A stretch of 8,696 nucleotides of DNA from JBDTLH01 sp039934875 (lineage in GTDB: Bacteria; Acidobacteriota; Terriglobia; Terriglobales; Acidobacteriaceae), in NCBI GenBank assembly GCA_039934875.1, contig JBDTLH010000186.1, forward strand, positions 1-8,696, in the 5' to 3' direction. Shown here in pieces: positions 7,202 to 8,696 of this stretch. A program made the translations under genes and the position numbers. The first letter of the stretch is position 1; the number at the start of each line of letters is the position of its first letter. Under the pieces are notes generated by a model. The model was not told where the DNA came from. It was given only the letters and a program-made list of their open reading frames with translations, and ran no database searches.

Positions 7202-7630
7202 TCAGGATTGCGTGCGATCTACGTGGCCGCTCAGCACCACCGGACCACGGGGCGACTCCGGATTAGGCTGGCCCTCCGCGGTGATGAACACATCAAAGAG
7301 CTTGGCGGGCGTGGTGCCATCTATTTTGCCTGAGAGATCATCATTGGTTTTGAGGGTGCCGAGTTCCATCGGAGCGCGCCCTCGCTCTTGCACCCACACC
7401 ACGTAACATTGTGCCGGGGGCGTCAGCTTCTGGGCGGCGGCAAGATTACTCACCTTCAACTCCAGAGTCGTGTTGCCATTGTCATCGTTATCCGTATGGA
7501 TGTTGCCGGTAGCGGCGGGGGCAGGGCCCTTGTTCACCATTTTGGTGTCTTTCGCGAGGGCTGCCATGCTGAATGCCAGAAAGATGGCGAGCGTAAGCCG
7601 GATCTGTTTTGCTTTGATTTCGGGAAGCAT
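7202..7630 (-). CDS. Small exported protein with an RskA (anti-sigma-K) C-terminal-like domain
   Basis: The 142-residue product starts with a signal peptide: MLPEIKAKQIR, a hydrophobic core (about 12-25) and a likely cleavage after ALA (24-26). The mature part resembles the extracytoplasmic domain of RskA-type anti-sigma factors. It has a YVVWVQ strand (76-81), a APMELGTLK segment (86-94), and the closing FDVFITAEGQPNPESPRGPVVLSG (split as residues 112-120 and 121-135). In RskA the last part is typically an EPAGGSPxPTGPVVLxG-like stretch. The sigma-binding cytoplasmic helices and transmembrane segment of real anti-sigma factors are absent, so it should not act as one by itself. The frame is open upstream to an ATG at 7741, but that start would overlap the divergent ABC gene and bury the signal peptide, so 7630 is preferred. 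No Shine-Dalgarno sequence is visible. It sits 32 bp upstream of the molybdoenzyme and may share its transcript. Domain similarity comes from motif recall, not a search. Confidence 0.72.
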   Translation of the reverse strand: MLPEIKAKQIRLTLAIFLAFSMAALAKDTKMVNKGPAPAATGNIHTDNDDNGNTTLELKVSNLAAAQKLTPPAQCYVVWVQERGRAPMELGTLKTNDDLSGKIDGTTPAKLFDVFITAEGQPNPESPRGPVVLSGHVDRTQS

Positions 7631-7680
7631 ATTCAGTTGGATGTGGGCGTCTGAGCGGAGTTTGCCAAGGGTGAATACTG

Positions 7681-7686
7681 TAAACT
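7681..7686 (+). promoter_or_regulatory. Possible -10 element for the ABC ATPase gene
   Basis: TAAACT matches TATAAT at four of six positions and ends ten bases before the ATG at 7697. It fits the loose TANNNT pattern seen upstream of leaderless genes in some bacteria. No -35 box is evident. Very tentative. Confidence 0.22.
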
Positions 7687-7696
7687 GAAAGATTCC

Positions 7697-8440
7697 ATGC
7701 CACCTATCATTCAGGCAGAACAACTCACCAAGATTTATCACGTCGGCAAAGTGGAAGTGCCCGCCCTGCGGGGCGCGACCTTCAGCGTGGAGCCGGGGGA
7801 ATTCGTCTCGATTGTGGGGCCATCGGGGAGCGGCAAGAGCACACTGTTTTACGTGCTCGGCGGACTCACGCAGGCGACCTCAGGCCATGTATTCATAGAT
7901 GGCGCCGACTTTGCCGCGATGTCGGACGGGCAACGCACGGAGATGCGCAAATCCCGCATCGCGTTTATTTTTCAGAAGTTCAATCTGCTGCCCACGCTGA
8001 CCGCCATGGGAAACATAGAAATCGCCTTCGACATCGGGCGCGAGCGTTCGACGGGAGCAGCGCAGCGGCTCGACTACGGCTACCTGCGGCGCATCACTGA
8101 CTTGCTCGGCATCACGCAGCGCTTGAAGCACCGTCCTTCGGAGCTTTCCGGAGGCGAGCAACAACGGGTTGCGATTGCGCGCGCGCTGGTGAATCGTCCG
8201 TCGATCGTGCTCGCCGATGAACCCACGGGAAACCTGGACACGAAGAACAGCGAAGCCGTGCTTGCCATGCTGCGGCAAGCCAATCAGGAGTTCGGGCAGA
8301 CGGTGCTGATGATCACGCATAATCCTGACGCGGCGCAATATGGCCATCGCCTTTTCCATATGCGCGATGGACAGATCATCGATCAGCAACGCATCGAGCA
8401 TGCGCCCACGCTGATAAGGGAGAGCGAGACCTCGAAGTGA
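7697..8440 (+). CDS. ABC transporter ATP-binding protein, LolD/MacB type
   Basis: The 247-residue nucleotide-binding subunit is complete. It shows Walker A GPSGSGKS (41-48), Q-loop Q93 in FIFQKFNLLP, the ABC signature LSGGEQQR (150-157), Walker B IVLADE (170-175) followed by PTGNLD, and H-loop H208 in MITHN. The QKFNLLPTLTAMGNI and ADEPTGNLD stretches are characteristic of the LolD/MacB/FtsE group. Those ATPases power mechanotransmission-type exporters and lipoprotein releasers rather than classic importers. The partner permease (MacB/FtsX-like) is not in the window: the gene is followed by 69 bp and then a small basic protein. A permease may be encoded elsewhere or just beyond the right edge. 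The start at 7697 fits the normal N-terminus of the family. No strong Shine-Dalgarno sequence precedes it. The gene is divergent from the small exported-protein gene, 66 bp away. Substrate unknown. Confidence 0.93.
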   Translation: MPPIIQAEQLTKIYHVGKVEVPALRGATFSVEPGEFVSIVGPSGSGKSTLFYVLGGLTQATSGHVFIDGADFAAMSDGQRTEMRKSRIAFIFQKFNLLPTLTAMGNIEIAFDIGRERSTGAAQRLDYGYLRRITDLLGITQRLKHRPSELSGGEQQRVAIARALVNRPSIVLADEPTGNLDTKNSEAVLAMLRQANQEFGQTVLMITHNPDAAQYGHRLFHMRDGQIIDQQRIEHAPTLIRESETSK

Positions 8441-8509
8441 AATTGGTACTGGTCAAGTTTGAAACTGATGCCCCTTGCAGGCCGGATCGCATCGGCAGAC
8501 AATAGAGGC

Positions 8510-8665
8510 ATGGACGTAAACCAGCGCGCATTTCACACAGTCCAGCAGTCGATAGGCGAAGAGCCGATCAAAAAGAAACAGCCCGCTACCGCCAAGAGAG
8601 GTACGGCACGGGCTGCGGCGTTGACGCCTGAGCGACGTAAAGCTATTGCAAAGAAGGCTGCTTAG
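8510..8665 (+). CDS. Small basic protein, C-terminus apparently cut by an in-frame TAG
   Basis: The 51-residue product begins MDVNQRAFHTVQQSIGEE, then has a Lys-rich linker (KKKQPATAKRGTARAAAL) and ends TPERRKAIAKKAA. From memory, many bacterial genomes encode short basic hypothetical proteins that start with an Asn-Gln-Leu/Arg-Ala helix and a short ATGE/IGEE segment, and end in RRxxIAKKAAxARW. Here the TAG at 8663-8665 falls at the x: the next codons read Ala-Arg-Trp-Pro-Lys-Lys-Pro-Glu and then TGA at 8690-8692. The frame therefore looks truncated by a nonsense change, or the stop is read through, or there is a sequencing error. The ATG at 8510 is preferred over 8459 and 8468 because the recognised family N-terminus begins there. 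An AGAGG lies just before it but with only one base of spacing. Function is unknown; nucleic-acid binding is a guess from the charge. Confidence 0.62.
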   Translation: MDVNQRAFHTVQQSIGEEPIKKKQPATAKRGTARAAALTPERRKAIAKKAA

Positions 8666-8696
8666 GCTCGGTGGCCAAAGAAGCCTGAGTGAGGCC

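Noticed and set aside
6159..7406. Long plus-strand open frame of about 415 codons
   Set aside because: It lies antisense to the molybdoenzyme and the small exported-protein gene, both of which have clear family motifs. Its translation is Arg/Gly/Ala-rich with no recognisable domain, as expected for a shadow frame in GC-rich DNA.
7631..7741. Upstream extension of the small exported-protein gene to the ATG at 7741
   Set aside because: It would overlap the divergent ABC ATPase coding region and place 37 extra residues before a well formed signal peptide.

Overview
The window looks like part of a GC-rich bacterial chromosome, most likely from an Acidobacteriota-type soil bacterium. I infer this from the mix of genes: a Ser/Thr kinase fused to a TolB/PD40-type beta-propeller, a PEP-CTERM exosortase substrate, a stand-alone molybdopterin oxidoreductase and a VapBC-type toxin-antitoxin pair. 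No single marker gene fixes the taxonomy.

Layout from left to right. Positions 1-937 (minus) hold most of a class V PLP aminotransferase of the alanine-glyoxylate/serine-pyruvate type; its C-terminus lies beyond the left edge. Positions 1005-1364 (plus) encode a small secreted PEP-CTERM protein. It converges, three bases apart, on an 898-residue transmembrane Ser/Thr kinase with a C-terminal propeller (1368-4064, minus). Divergent from the kinase is a Phd-like antitoxin/PIN toxin operon (4196-4869, plus) with a palindrome over its putative promoter. A 170-bp convergent gap carrying an 11-bp direct repeat follows. Next is a 709-residue molybdopterin oxidoreductase (5040-7169, minus), preceded on the same strand by a small exported protein with an RskA-C-like domain (7202-7630, minus); the two are probably co-transcribed. 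A LolD/MacB-type ABC ATPase (7697-8440, plus) is divergent from that pair. The right edge holds a 51-codon basic protein (8510-8665, plus) whose reading frame continues past a TAG codon into a family-typical Ala-Arg-Trp tail.

The genes do not form one pathway. The window reads as ordinary mixed chromosome with one small accessory module (the toxin-antitoxin pair). The points most worth a second look are the TAG-interrupted small protein, the promoter-like elements placed almost on top of several start codons (possible leaderless transcription), the lone RskA-C-like secreted protein next to the lone molybdoenzyme, and the short PEP-CTERM protein with an atypical tail. No rRNA, tRNA, CRISPR array, insertion sequence or integrase was seen. 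No stretch longer than 300 bases lacks a gene.
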